Positions 11,879 through 23,063 of a stretch of 64,000 nucleotides of DNA are shown piece after piece (the stretch's first letter is position 1; every line of letters begins with the position of its first letter). The notes beneath the pieces are model-generated. The model searched no databases. It saw only the letters and a list, made by a program, of their open reading frames with translations, and was not told the DNA's origin. Made by a program: the position numbers and the translations under genes. The DNA lies in the NCBI GenBank assembly GCA_033002965.1, contig JAURVB010001790.1:1-64000 (forward strand), in the 5' to 3' direction. The DNA comes from Piper betle. Its lineage: Eukaryota; Streptophyta; Magnoliopsida; Piperales; Piperaceae.

Positions 11879-13562
11879 CCAGTCCAATACACAGTTTTTT
11901 AATTGTTTGATTCAAAGCTGTTTTCACATAGGATTCAAGTGGACATAAGGCAATAAATTGGCCTTGACAGTAATATATGATGGAAAGAATTAGTATCAGT
12001 AACGGTTAATACTCTTATGTAAGTTTAAATTAAAATCAACTTATAAGAACCAAGGATGAAGGTAATTTTGTCTAAACAAAAATTACAACATGTAATTTAA
12101 ATTGACGGCTAAATTTAAATGTGTCTGATCGCAGCAATTGACATTAAGGAGTGTTATATATAATTTGCACAATAATTTTTGGAAAAACTATTTGGCTCTC
12201 ACTTAAGATGAAGCATTGCCCACGTTCTATTTGGTTAGTACGAAAGAAATAAATAATTTATAAAATCTAGTATAGGAATTTATATAAAAAATATTTATTT
12301 TTTGTAAGAAAGTTATTTATATATTTTTAAATATTTTGTGGTAAAATGCAAGTAAGGCTTCACAACACGTGGTCCCCTTTAAAAATAATTTCATCTATAT
12401 CAAATTTTTTTAAATACAAGTAAATGGAAGAAATTTTTTGGTGAAGAGATTTTAGATTTAATATTTGCATCATGATTAACTCTTTGTAAACTTAACCAAC
12501 AAAATTTTATATATTTTACATCATTTTTCATGACAACTAAACAAATGCTAGCTAAATAATAAACATAATGCCACCTTTGTTTTTTGTCGCTCCAATTATT
12601 TAAGGAGCTTTGAACTGAGTTACTAGCTTCAAAAAGAAAATTAGCTTTAAACTAAGTACGTGTAAAGTATGTCATTCACAATACCAAACAATACCTTGTC
12701 TTTGGAGAATTGCACTATTAATTGTAAATAGTTGATGTGATTACGTGCAAAATTTTAATTCCTAATTTTATATTTATTCACTCTAGATTAATTGCACATA
12801 TATCCTAGTCAAAGTGAAAAAATATGTATCCAATGTTAGTAAATCCTAATGGTACTATTTGATTACGAATAACTACACCAATAATGGATATATAATACAT
12901 ATTAATTTTAACTTAAAGTTTATCTTTATTTGGCTTGTATGAAAGTAATATAAATGACATAAAAATTTTAAAATAATTAACAACACTAAAATTAATTATT
13001 TTATATATTTTTATATTAAAATAATATTAAGTTAATGATTTTTATATAAATTAAATATGATTATATTTAAATGAGAACACATAATAATCATGATTACCGC
13101 TAAATGGATGACCCATGTATGTATTCTCCATCTGTAAAAAACTTTGACAAAAAAAAGAAAATACAATCAAAGCATCCTCTTTGGTTGATAATATTGTTGT
13201 TGATGCTTTTCCATCTTATTTCATGATGTCTGATTTTTTATGGAGCTACTTAATATCAGTTAGTGTAAATATATTCTTATCAATTAAAAAGAGATCTGAC
13301 CATTTATCAAGACCATATATTATTATGTTCTCAAATCATCAAACATTTTTTTTTAATTTTAATAGTTCAATTTATTTGAGCTGATATAAGAAGTGAAACT
13401 AAATTTTTTCCTTGTTTATTTGATTTTAAAGTGAGTTTTAATTGGGTCCATCTTCAAAACAAATCGAACTTAATCAAACTTTAAACGTACCTAAATTAAA
13501 CCCGGCAGGCCTCCATAACCCGGACCGATCCCCACCCGGAAGGGGGAAGCAGGGCATTGGCG
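11879..13562. other. Intergenic, AT-rich
   Basis: This holds the 3'UTR of the transporter gene (AATAAA near 11952) followed by about 1.5 kb of AT-rich DNA without coding signal. The last 100 bases before 13563 become GC-richer and are probably the SDH5 leader. No repeat or transposon end could be supported. Confidence 0.5.
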
Positions 13563-16500
13563 ATGGCGTCGTCGAGGTCTTGCCTCCTTCCCACCCTCCA
13601 CGCCCTTCGCCTCCTCTCCTCCCAACGTCGGTAAGATCTGAATCTCATTTTCTTTTTGATTTTTCTTCTTTTTTTAATTTTGCTTTAAAAAATGGATGAT
13701 GTGGTATGCGTGAGTTTGCTGCTGATTTATTCCTTAATCGTGACAATAGCATCCGTTGATGTGAATTTTTTTTTTTTTTGTGGGTTGATCCTAAACAGGG
13801 AGATTGTGGGTAGGAGCTGTGGGGTGTTGAATGATCTGATTCTCAAACGCCCGTTCTCTTCTGGAGGGATTCGGAGATTTGCTTTCTGGAACTCGGAGAT
13901 ATGTGGTACTTATTTTTTTTATGTATTCTAAGTTGCTTTCATTTATTTATCAAAAATTTTCTAGTGTAAAGTGATGGGTGTTGATCATGTTTAAGTCATT
14001 AGTGATGCTGATCAATAATTATGTTGATGGGTGAAGCTGGCAGCTCCTTTTCTTGTTTGCTGGATTGAACTTTGATGTGCTTGATTCTATGTTGTAGCCG
14101 TTTAATTCTGCAGAACAAACAGCTGGGCAAATTCTTGTTGCAAACCTGAATATTGTTTTAGGAATTGAGATTTTTTTGAGTGCTGCTTATGGCTTATGCT
14201 ATTATTTTCTGTTTCTACTGATCTTTGCTAACTGTTGCTTGTGACTCAAAATTTTCCATTTTGAGAACCTGAGGAGATTCCTTTTTAGGGAAGAGATTTG
14301 ATTTTAAAGGTACCCCTGGTCTGTCATCTGTGGATAGGGCATAGTTTTGCCTTGTTAAATTCCAGATTTTGCTTTAACATTAAGAGACCATAGACGATTA
14401 TTGGATACGTCCCAGGGCATGAGATGAAACACATAGGTAGGATCTTCAATCAAACAATTAGAGGAAGTGATTAAGAATATTTTCTGAAATAATGAGGCTG
14501 AACACATTCAGCTTTGTATTTCTGTAAAATTTTCTCATACTCGCTAACTTTTCGAAAAACTGTTTGGTTTTCTGTTGATTTTGACAAACTAATCTGGATA
14601 CACTGAAAGTGATAGGGTAGTTGGAGTTTGGTGCGATGCTTTTTGTTATGTGGTAAAGCAATTATAGGATGATATCATCCTAATTTCCTAACAACTGGAA
14701 AATTCTAGCTAATATTCTACGCCCAACCTGCATTCCAATTTCAGATGCACTCTAGATTTGGATGTTTTTCGGTTGTGTGCAAAACAGCTTTCTTTTTAGA
14801 TTTCAAATGATTTTAATTTTTTGTATTTTGTTATTGATTAAGCTTCAATTTATTTGATGTTTGGCTCTACACTGTGCTTGTAAACAGAAACCAGTACCAA
14901 GCTTTCTTCTGCCCTAGGTATGAGTAGCAGGAGGCTCTTTGGTTCAGACATTAGTCACTTACCAGCAATAACTGATCCTGATGTGGAAAGAGCTTTCAAG
15001 GATCTCATGGCGGCTAGCTGGGATGAAATTCCTCATGCTGTATTAAAGGAAACAGAAAAGGCATTGTCAAAATCCTCAGATGACAGGGCTGGCCAGGAGG
15101 CTTTGGCAAATGTCCTCCGTTCAGCTGAAGCCGCCGAACATTTCCTTGGAGTTTTGGTTTCTCTTCGCATGGAGATTGATGATAGTGTTGGGTTGAGTGG
15201 GGAGGTAGGTGTACCATTAATACCATTTGAAGGAATATATGTTAAAGGACGCTAACCAAAGCCTTTTTATGTTTGAGTAATTGGAACTTAGATGTACTCT
15301 ATTGATAGGCATCAGCGTGAATAAGTAGTATAAATGTGATAGCTTTAAATCACATTATATTGTCTAAGCTGCATCTCATTTTCTTTCTTGTTTCCAGAAT
15401 GCTGGACCTATGCATAAGGATATTGCAGATGCCCTTGATGCAGCTTACAAACGCTATACAGCTTATTTGGATGCATTTGGACCTGATGAGGTATACCTAC
15501 GCAAGAAAGTTGAGACAGAGCTGGGAGCGAAAATGATACAGTTGAAGCTGAGATGTGGAGGTCTTGGTTCTGAGTGGGGAAAGGTAAACACTGCCAGTTA
15601 TTATTTCTATTAGTTGCAGTTTGGAAGGTAATGTGTGAGTCTATATTTTGATGAATGTTTTGGTGTTGGAAAATCTCGCTGTAACAGGCTTATGCTTTTG
15701 CATTGTGTGTGTCTGTGGAGACGTTTTTTGGCATTTTTTTGGTCATCACATGTTTATATTTATTTTGGTGGACGATTTTGCAAGGTTTCATTTTGAAAGC
15801 CTTTTTAAATGGAACCCAGCAGTGTTATAGCTGTGAATGGTAGTTATACTATTTCTCCCTCTATTATCTTCTTGCTTCATTGTTGCTTGCTTTTATAGCC
15901 TGCTATGCTATTTTTCAGTTTAGTGTGCTAAAACTTTCGGTACAGTACTTAAAGGTTTTCTGGACGAGTATAAAATTCCTTGTGCATGGTTCATACAACG
16001 TTATTAGCATAATACAACCGGTGCACATGTATAGCTGCATTTACTTAAATGAATGTTGATGTTGTTGAGAAATACCCAATTGCTTTTGATCCCTGTTTTG
16101 TGCAAGTTTTGTTTAAACAATGATTTATTTAATAAATGTATAGTAAATCTCCTTCAACATCATGAAATATTTACAAATTAGCGAATAATATTTTCATTAG
16201 CGAATAATATTTTCATTTGAAAATAACTATTTGATAAAAAATTGAAAGTTACAAAAATCAAGTGTAAGATTATTCTTAGGTGATTCTAGCTTTTGCATTT
16301 GCTTGAATTGTGTCTTTCTGTATGTTGCATCAAAACTTGATCCTATGCAAAGAGAATTTGTCTGCACATTTTCTATCAATTTTGTCTATGTTTGACCTTT
16401 TTTCTTTCATTCTTTAATTTCTATTTTATAGGTCCATCAATTGCGTGTGTAACTTTTGCAAACAAATATGGGTGTTAGACGTCTCATATGAGTCCCATGT

Positions 16501-16784
16501 GATTTTCCATATTTTTTTAAAAATTATTTCCTATTCAGATTCTGTGATTTTCGCCTTTTAGTTTTGGTTCTAAACTTTCCTGTTCAAGTGGTAACGATCA
16601 GAGCTGCAGATTACCCATCAACTGCAATTAGGTTATATTGAGTGTACTTGTCAATATGCTCTTTAATCATATGTTTTTGTTTGTTGAGAAACGAGGATAT
16701 CTTACTGTCGACCCTTGGATATTACAGGTTACCGTGCTTGGAACCTCGGGGCTTTCTGGGTCATATGTGGAACATAGGGCGTGA
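13563..16784 (+). CDS. SDH5: Succinate dehydrogenase subunit 5, mitochondrial
   Basis: SDH5 is a plant-specific accessory subunit of mitochondrial complex II (succinate:ubiquinone oxidoreductase). It co-purifies with the four catalytic and anchor subunits, and its exact role is unsettled. I read five exons: 13563-13630, 13799-13905, 14888-15204, 15398-15583 and 16728-16784, phases consistent, 244 residues. The N-terminus (MASSRSCLLPTLHALRLLSS) is rich in Arg, Ser and Leu with no acidic residues, as expected for a mitochondrial presequence. Recognition rests on the conserved core: FKDLMAASWDEIP, AGQEALANV, DDSVGLSGENAGPMHKDI, YTAYLDAFGPDEVYLRKKVE, RCGGLGSEWGKV and the C-terminal TVLGTSGLSGSYVEHRA. 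Intron 4 contains a 19-bp tandem duplication near 16180-16217. An AATAAA at 16958 may serve polyadenylation. Confidence 0.95.
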
Positions 16785-18609
16785 AAAACTGCAGGCCTTG
16801 TGCAAAATGGCTTTTGGCTTTTTTCTGCTGCTTTTTAATTTCTGTTCCAAATAGATCCGTGTAAAAGACCTTATGTTTCATGTTGGAGAAACTGGCCAAC
16901 TGAGATGAAATGAAAGGGAAATATGACCATAGATTTGGTATGTTTGTATTTGTGACTAATAAATGCTACACTCAATTTTGTCCGTGTATCTGTGTGATCA
17001 CTTTGCTTGTCCTCTTTTTGTACATTTTGTTGGTAAAAACTGCCTGTTATGACCGTGCTCGTTCAAATCTTATACTGGGGAAGAAGTTAAGAGCAGGGAA
17101 ACATGTCGATGTGCTTAGTTGCTAGACGTGACATCTGCCCTTGTCTGTAACTTGATCTCGTATCTGTGTTTGATGAGGAGTTTACAAAAAAACCGATCCC
17201 TCACAAAAAATGTAGCCACTGTCAGTGCAACGTTAGCGTGTGGTTTATCTTTGGCCATTGCCTAGTCAGATCTTACCGTCGGCAATTCGACGAAATTCGT
17301 CATTGGTTTAGCAGAATGCAGCATTGACTTTGCGTCCACCCATTCTGGACGCACATGGGGATGCATGATCCCCAGACTCCACACGTCCCAGTGTGTGTCT
17401 ACAGGGGCAGATGCAATGACCAGCAGGGGTGTGAGTTTTGCTGGGCTCTAATTTGGCCCGTTTGATTTTTAAGTATTGATCCTACTTTTTTATATATTTC
17501 ATTTTAATTTTTAATTTTTAATTAAAATATATCAAATTTGACATAATTATATATAAAAAATAATTTAATTATATATAAATTTATTTAATTTGATTTCATA
17601 TAATGATATTTTATAATTTGATTATATTTATATAATAAAATTTAAAATAAATATGGTCAAAAGTTCTATTCTTTATTTAAAGTATCAACCTTCAAGTCGA
17701 GCCGACTTGTCCGGGTACAAGTTTAGACCCAACTTGTTTAATATTAAGTTGAGCTTTGAGTCAAGCATCGAGTTAAATTGAGTTTAATCAAACTTTAAAA
17801 ACCCTAACCAGTCCATTAGGTTGGTAACATACAAATACGACGGCCTGGAAGGGATAATCGGGTTTGGCATATGCCACATTAACCAAATTTACTATTTTAA
17901 GATAAATTTATAAATTAAATTTAATCATTTATTATTTAATTTTTTACTATTTATATCAAACTCAACCATTTATCAATTTGGTAAAACCAAATCCAATTAT
18001 TTAAACCATTTATGCTAAATGATCAAATTTGATCGGATGTTTTTTTAATTATTAAAATTATATAATAATAATATATGTCATAAAAGATAGAGCTTAATAA
18101 AAAATAATATTTTTATATATTTAAAATAAATATTTGGCAACATTTTAGTAAAAAATAGTTATAAGAGTTAGTGTTTGCTTTGATTTTTATATTTACATAC
18201 AGTGAGTGGCAATCACTTTATAATCAAATTTGACTATATATAACTCGTCTATCTCAAACCAAATCATATTATTAACTATACAAAACCTTAATAATTTAGT
18301 TTTAGGCGCCCTTAGTCAAGAGCCACCCACCGGCCTAGGATTGATGGCAATAAGGGCAAGCTTGTCATTTTAAAAAGGCCAATGATATTTTTTAATGAGG
18401 TTTGATAATTTTTTGAGATTAAGAGGTACTTGATTTTATTATTTTTTATAAAACAATTTCCTCAAATATTTAGGAATTATCCAAAACAACCCAAAAAATG
18501 TCATTAGCTTTTTTTATTGTAAAAGTCCCGAAAATTTTATGGGAAAATTTTATTTTATGAATATAAATATTATTTGCTTAATTTACTTGTTTCTTCTTAG
18601 TGTGTGATG
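16785..18609. other. Intergenic between SDH5 and the hAT-like element
   Basis: This contains the SDH5 3'UTR to about 17.1 kb and then AT-rich DNA. Around 17690-17820 are GAGCCGACTTG / GAGTTAAATTGAG words, a style common in degraded plant hAT and LTR remnants, but no ends were found. There is no coding signal. Confidence 0.45.
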
Positions 18610-18617
18610 TTGCCGCA

Positions 18618-19671
18618 TAGAGGTGGGCATCGGTCGGACGGACGTCGGACAAGTTATTGTCCACGTTTGTCTGAAATTTTATCGGACAAAACTTGTCCGA
18701 CCGAACTATATGTCCGACTTGTCCGTCGGGCCCGGACAATGTTCGTGGACGGTCCGAAATCAACCCTAACTTCTAAACCCTATGCAATGACCACTCGTTC
18801 ATACTGTCGCCGCATATTACTGTTCATACCGCCACCGCCGCCTCTGCCACAACATCCTGCCGCTGCCCTCCACTGCAGCCTCTTGCCACCGCCCCTCCCC
18901 TTGCCTCCGCTGAACCGCCACCACGTGCACTGCACGCTCAGCTCTGCAAACCTTTGCACGTCGTGTCTGCCGCTGCCTGCCTCCGCTGGACCGCCACCCT
19001 CTGCTCGTGTCTCTGCCACCCTCTGCGCGTCGTGTGAAAATCCGTCGAGGGCCTCGGCTGCCCTGCGCTCGCCGCTCCCGCCTCCACCGCTCCAGCCTCC
19101 GCCGCCGCCTGCCTCAGCCGGACCGCCACCCTCTGCACGCTGTGTAAACATCTCGCCACTGCCTGCCTCGTCTGCCCTGCCTCCGCTGTCGGACTGCCGC
19201 CGCGACGCCACCTGCCTCTGCCGAACAGCCGCCCGTTGCCGCCGCGTGTATATTCCTTAGATTTATCCTAAATTTAGTTTATTTTATATCTAGAATTAAT
19301 TCTTATTATTTTATAAAGTTAGATTATTTATACTTGGATGATAATGTAAAAAAAATTTATACTAACGAAATTGTGTAGTGATTGAACTATAAAAATTTGT
19401 GCAATTATTTGGTAAAGGAAGTTTGCATCTTGAAAGGAATAGGTACTGTCAAAGTGTTAATTAATAATATTTGTTGATATTAGCCTTACAAATGTTGAAA
19501 ATATTATATTATTGATGAAAATATCGGACATTTGGTCGGTCATTCGGTCGGACAAAGAAATGTCCATGTTTGGTTTGTTTTAATTCGGTCGAATTCGGTC
19601 GGTCAAATTCGGTCGGACATGCTTCGGACTTCGGACAGACGGACCAATTCGGACGTCCGCGCCCACCCCTA
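18618..19671. mobile_element. Non-autonomous hAT-like DNA transposon
   Basis: The element is 1,054 bp. Its ends are inverted: TAGAGGTGGGC on the left and, on the opposite strand, TAGGGGTGGGC on the right (10 of 11 match). Both resemble hAT termini. Flanking 8-mers TTGCCGCA (18610-18617) and CTACCGCA (19672-19679) match at six of eight positions, as an aged 8-bp hAT target duplication would. The subterminal 150 bp on both sides are packed with GGTCGGAC/GTCCGACC words, typical of transposase-binding regions. There is no transposase. The centre (18780-19260) is a GC-rich CCGCC/CTGCC block, open on both strands but of low complexity. Confidence 0.75.
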
Positions 19672-19679
19672 CTACCGCA

Positions 19680-20177
19680 TAGCATCGGGCGCCTCCTTCT
19701 ATGCGCACCCGGCGCACAATTGGATTTTATGTCTAAAAATGTTCATATATGTAGTTATTCTTCACTTGAATAATTTCTGTAAAAATTTGAAACGATTATT
19801 AATCAATTTTTCATCACCTTAACTAGACAACCAGATGTTCTATTGCATCAATCCTTGCACTGCCCGCTAAGGGAGAGTATTTCAACCTGAAGTGGTCGAC
19901 TTGGGATTTAGATGGCTTGTTTGGCCAGGTCAAGGTGACTTGGTAATAGAACCAGCCTGGGAGTTGAACATTGAGTGATCAGTGGTTGGTTCGGTCCAAA
20001 TTTTATAAGCTTCGAATTCGACCCGATTTTAAAATTTGCAACCCAATCCCGAATATACATAAGTTTTTTTTAATTTAGATCCAAGCCCGATTTAATAAAA
20101 TAGAATATGACCAAATCCGAGTGGATAATAAATATATTACATATATTTATATAAAAATATACATTATGTTATGAACT
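19680..20177. other. Intergenic between two DNA transposons
   Basis: AT-rich sequence with a stretch at 19985-20080 (TTCGAATTCGACCCGA type) resembling degraded hAT or LTR remnants. No gene and no defined element. Confidence 0.4.
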
Positions 20178-20186
20178 TTAAAGATG
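20178..20186. repeat. 9-bp target duplication, left copy
   Basis: TTAAAGATG here is repeated exactly at 22059-22067, immediately outside the two ends of the Mutator-like element. A 9-bp duplication is the hallmark of Mutator-superfamily insertion. Confidence 0.7.
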
Positions 20187-20463
20187 GGGCAGCGCTATAG
20201 TGCGCTGCCCTATTTTGGCAGCACCAATGCGCTGCCCCTGCCCCCACCCCGGTCGGCCGCCACAGCCTCCTCCCCAGCCCCTCGGCCCTCGCTCGTAGCC
20301 ATCGCACCCCCCCCCCGCGGGTGGCTGGCGGTGGGGTAGCGCGGCGAGAGAGAGCAGGGGAACAGGGGAGGGTAAAATTATAATAAAAACTTTACTCGGT
20401 CCCTGCTTAGAGTTAATATTACGAAATAAATTTAAAAAAATTTAAATAAAATTATAATAAATA

Positions 20464-21448
20464 TTTGATTCGATCTCGCACGAGATCGAGTCAAATATTA
20501 CGAAATAAATTTAAAAAATAAAATAATTTTTTAATAAAAACTTTATTCCGTCCCACACGAGACCGGCGCCGCACATTTCCTAGCAGGCCCATCCAGCCCC
20601 GAGGCGGCGACATTGTTGGCCAGCGGGCTGCCGACAGGGGTGGCGCGCCAAAACAAATGAGGAAGAAATAAGGGAGAGTATTTTGGTAATAAAAATTTTA
20701 CTTAATCGGACTTGAGTTAAAATAATTTATTATAGAATTATTTTATTTTTTTAAAATTTATTTTGTAATAAAAATTTATTCGGTAATAAAGTTATTTTGT
20801 TATAAAAACTTGACTCGGTTCTGCACATGATCGAGTCAGGTTTTTATTACAAAATTATTTTATATTTTTTAAATTTATTTTATATTATTGACTTGATCCC
20901 GACTCGAGTTAAGTTTTTATTACGAAATTATTATTTAAAAAATTTATTCAATAATATTAATTTGACTCCCGTCGAGATCGGGATCGAGTCAAGTTTTTAT
21001 TTAATAATATTTTATTTTATGGTTTTGTATTTTTTAAAAAATTTAAAAATTATTGTGAAATAAATTAAATATATAAAATAATATTTTTTAATTTGATTTC
21101 AGTCGAGATCGGGGAGACGACGCGAGGGGGGGCAGGGGAGACGGCACGGGGCCGGTGGGGGGCAGGGGGCGGCGAGAGGGGGTCAGGGGGCGACAGGTGG
21201 CAGGGCCTGGGCCGGTGGGGGGCAGGGGGCAGCGGGTGTGGGGGGCAGGGTGTGAGTGGCGGCAGGGAGGTGGTCGGCAAGCAGCGGCGTCAGCGGGGAG
21301 CGAATCAAATTTTTATTTTATGTTATTTTATTTCAAAATTTTATTTTATAAAATTGACTTGAGTCAGGAGCAAGTCAAGTTTTTATTTTATTATATTTTA
21401 TTTTAAAAATTTATTTCGTAAATTTGACTCGAGTTAGGAGCGAGTCAA
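20464..21448. repeat. Dispersed short palindromes with TTGACTCG...CGAGTCAA cores
   Basis: At least six copies of a short fold-back lie at about 20464-20495, 20809-20840, 20888-20913, 20961-20992, 21353-21379 and 21423-21448. Each pairs a TTGACTCG/TTGACTTG arm with a CGAGTCAA/CAAGTCAA arm across a 6-14 base centre, and most are followed by GTTTTTATT or ATTTTTATT. Copies differ in their centres but keep the arms. Confidence 0.75.
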
Positions 21449-21736
21449 ATTTTTATTACGAAAATGCCATCCCTCCTTCTTTCCCCTTGTTTTGTCGCAC
21501 CACCGCCGGCGATGAAGTAGGTGACGCCGGCGTGGAGGTGGCCAGGGCAGCAGATGGCGGGGAGGAGCTTGGTTGACGGGCGGGGCAGCGGCGGGGGTGG
21601 GGCCGAAACGGGCGGCCGATGAGGGTGGCGAAAACAGGGCAGGGGCGGCGAGGGCGAGGCAGCAGGGGGCAGGGGAAATAGGGGCGGTGGGGGGAGGGCT
21701 GCGGGCATGGGGCGGGCGGGGGCGAGGCGACTGAGG

Positions 21737-21911
21737 GGGCAAGGGAAACAGGGCAGGGGGGAAGGCTGCAGGCGGGAGGACGCGACGGCGGACGGGGCAA
21801 GGGAAACAGGGCAGGGGGAAGGCTGCGGGCGGGGGGACGCGGCGGCGGACGGGCGGGGGGAAACAGGGCAGGTTGGGGGGAGGGCTGCGGGCGAGGGGCG
21901 CCTCGGCGGAC
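21737..21911. repeat. G-rich minisatellite, three units of about 57-60 bp
   Basis: Three imperfect copies each contain GGGAAACAGGGCAGG, a GGCTGCGGGC-like block and end in GGCGGACGGG. The plus strand is strongly G-rich with many G-runs. The array makes long open frames in several phases by composition alone. Confidence 0.75.
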
Positions 21912-21978
21912 GGGGCGGCGGTGGCAGGCGGGGCGGCGGCGGCGGCGTGGGGCAGTGGGGGAGGGAAATTAAAGGAAA

Positions 21979-22018
21979 GAATGGTGGCCGTTGGATTTCG
22001 ATCCAATAGCCACCATTC
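21979..22018. repeat. Hairpin near the right end of the Mutator-like element
   Basis: An 18-base arm, GAATGGTGGCCGTTGGAT, pairs across TTCG with ATCCAATAGCCACCATTC, with two mismatched pairs. It is non-coding and lies about 40 bases inside the right boundary of the element. Confidence 0.85.
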
Positions 22019-22067
22019 TTAACGCTGCCTTATTTGACAGAGCATAGTAATATTCCCGTTAAAGATG

Positions 22068-23027
22068 AAAACAAAGAAATAGATTATTGTGGGTCTTAGA
22101 CTTGAGAACATTAACACCTAGCATGACGCATCAAATTTCTCTGTCGTATAACCAAATAGAACACAATAAATATAAGGCCAAAAATTTTTATCTTTGCAGG
22201 CCATGATTCCTGTATTTCAGTACATTTATTTTCAGCCATCAAATTCTAATTACGAATAAATGAAAAAAAGCAAATGATTTCTATCACCTAACTTGTTTGG
22301 TTGTTATACAGTTTATTTATCATTATCCACTATTTTTATCTTTTATCATTACACCCAAAGCAATCAGTATCTATCGGAGCTTGTATAGTCATGTCGCTGC
22401 TGGTCGGTGTACCACCGGAATGACTTAACGAATGTGGTGGCCAAGCACTTCCAAGAATTAGAAGTTGAGATTAGCCAAAAGCATGGAGACAAAGGTAAAC
22501 TTGACAAAACAAAAAATTAACCAATCTAAATCCTGTTAACAAATATAAAAAAAGGTCAATTGAAAAGAAAATTACCTATCATGAGCGAGCAACAACGATG
22601 TGATTTTGAAGGCGTTGAAAGCGAGAGAGGTAGCAACAAACACACAGGGGCGGCAAAGATGGGGTGCTGAGGGGTTAAAGGCAAGATGGTGAGAGGGTAG
22701 TATGCTAGTGCTCGTCACGCCACTACGTTACTTGATTGCTTCAATGTCCAGTAAAATAAAAATATCACCTAGCTTTGTAATATGGGGTTAAGGATGACTT
22801 ATTATAACCTTAGAACAGAAAATTTCCTATTCTATAGAACAGGTAATCCATTCTCGTATATATATATATATAATAAAAACAAAATTTTAAATATTTTTTA
22901 GATTAAAAAAGTTAATATTTGAGACCCGAAGCCAAACATGACAGGGTTGAACCTAGACTTAATATTTTTTGGATGGGTGTCATTTTTGGATGGGTGTCAA
23001 GTACCTTGTTTACCCGACTGACACACA

Positions 23028-23063
<36 letters not shown>

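Larger units (their letters stand above)
20187..22058. mobile_element. Mutator-like (MULE-type) non-autonomous element
   Basis: This 1.87-kb element is bounded by an exact 9-bp direct repeat (TTAAAGATG). Its ends are imperfect inverted repeats: the left end has GGGCAGCGCTATAGTGC then ATTTTGGCAGC, and the right end on the minus strand has CTATGCTCTGTC then AATAAGGCAGC. The left end forms a near-palindrome (GGGCAGCGC...GCGCTGCCC) and a hairpin of about 18 bp lies near the right end (21979-22018). The interior alternates AT-rich stretches carrying short palindromes with G-rich islands (20225-20360, 21115-21300, 21480-21970). No transposase is present. The longest open frame (minus strand, 21434-22006) is a Pro/Ala/Arg low-complexity product of the G-rich islands, so I do not call it a gene. 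Confidence 0.6.

Noticed and set aside
18604..19260. 218-codon open frame on the plus strand and 143-codon frame on the minus strand
   Set aside because: Both cover the same GC-rich CCGCC/CTGCC block inside the hAT-like element. The products are Pro/Ala/Cys low complexity and start outside the element. Composition explains the openness.
21434..22006. 190-codon proline-rich open frame, minus strand
   Set aside because: It is a read-through of the G-rich minisatellite and is open in several phases. No domain, no splice context, and it lies inside a transposon.
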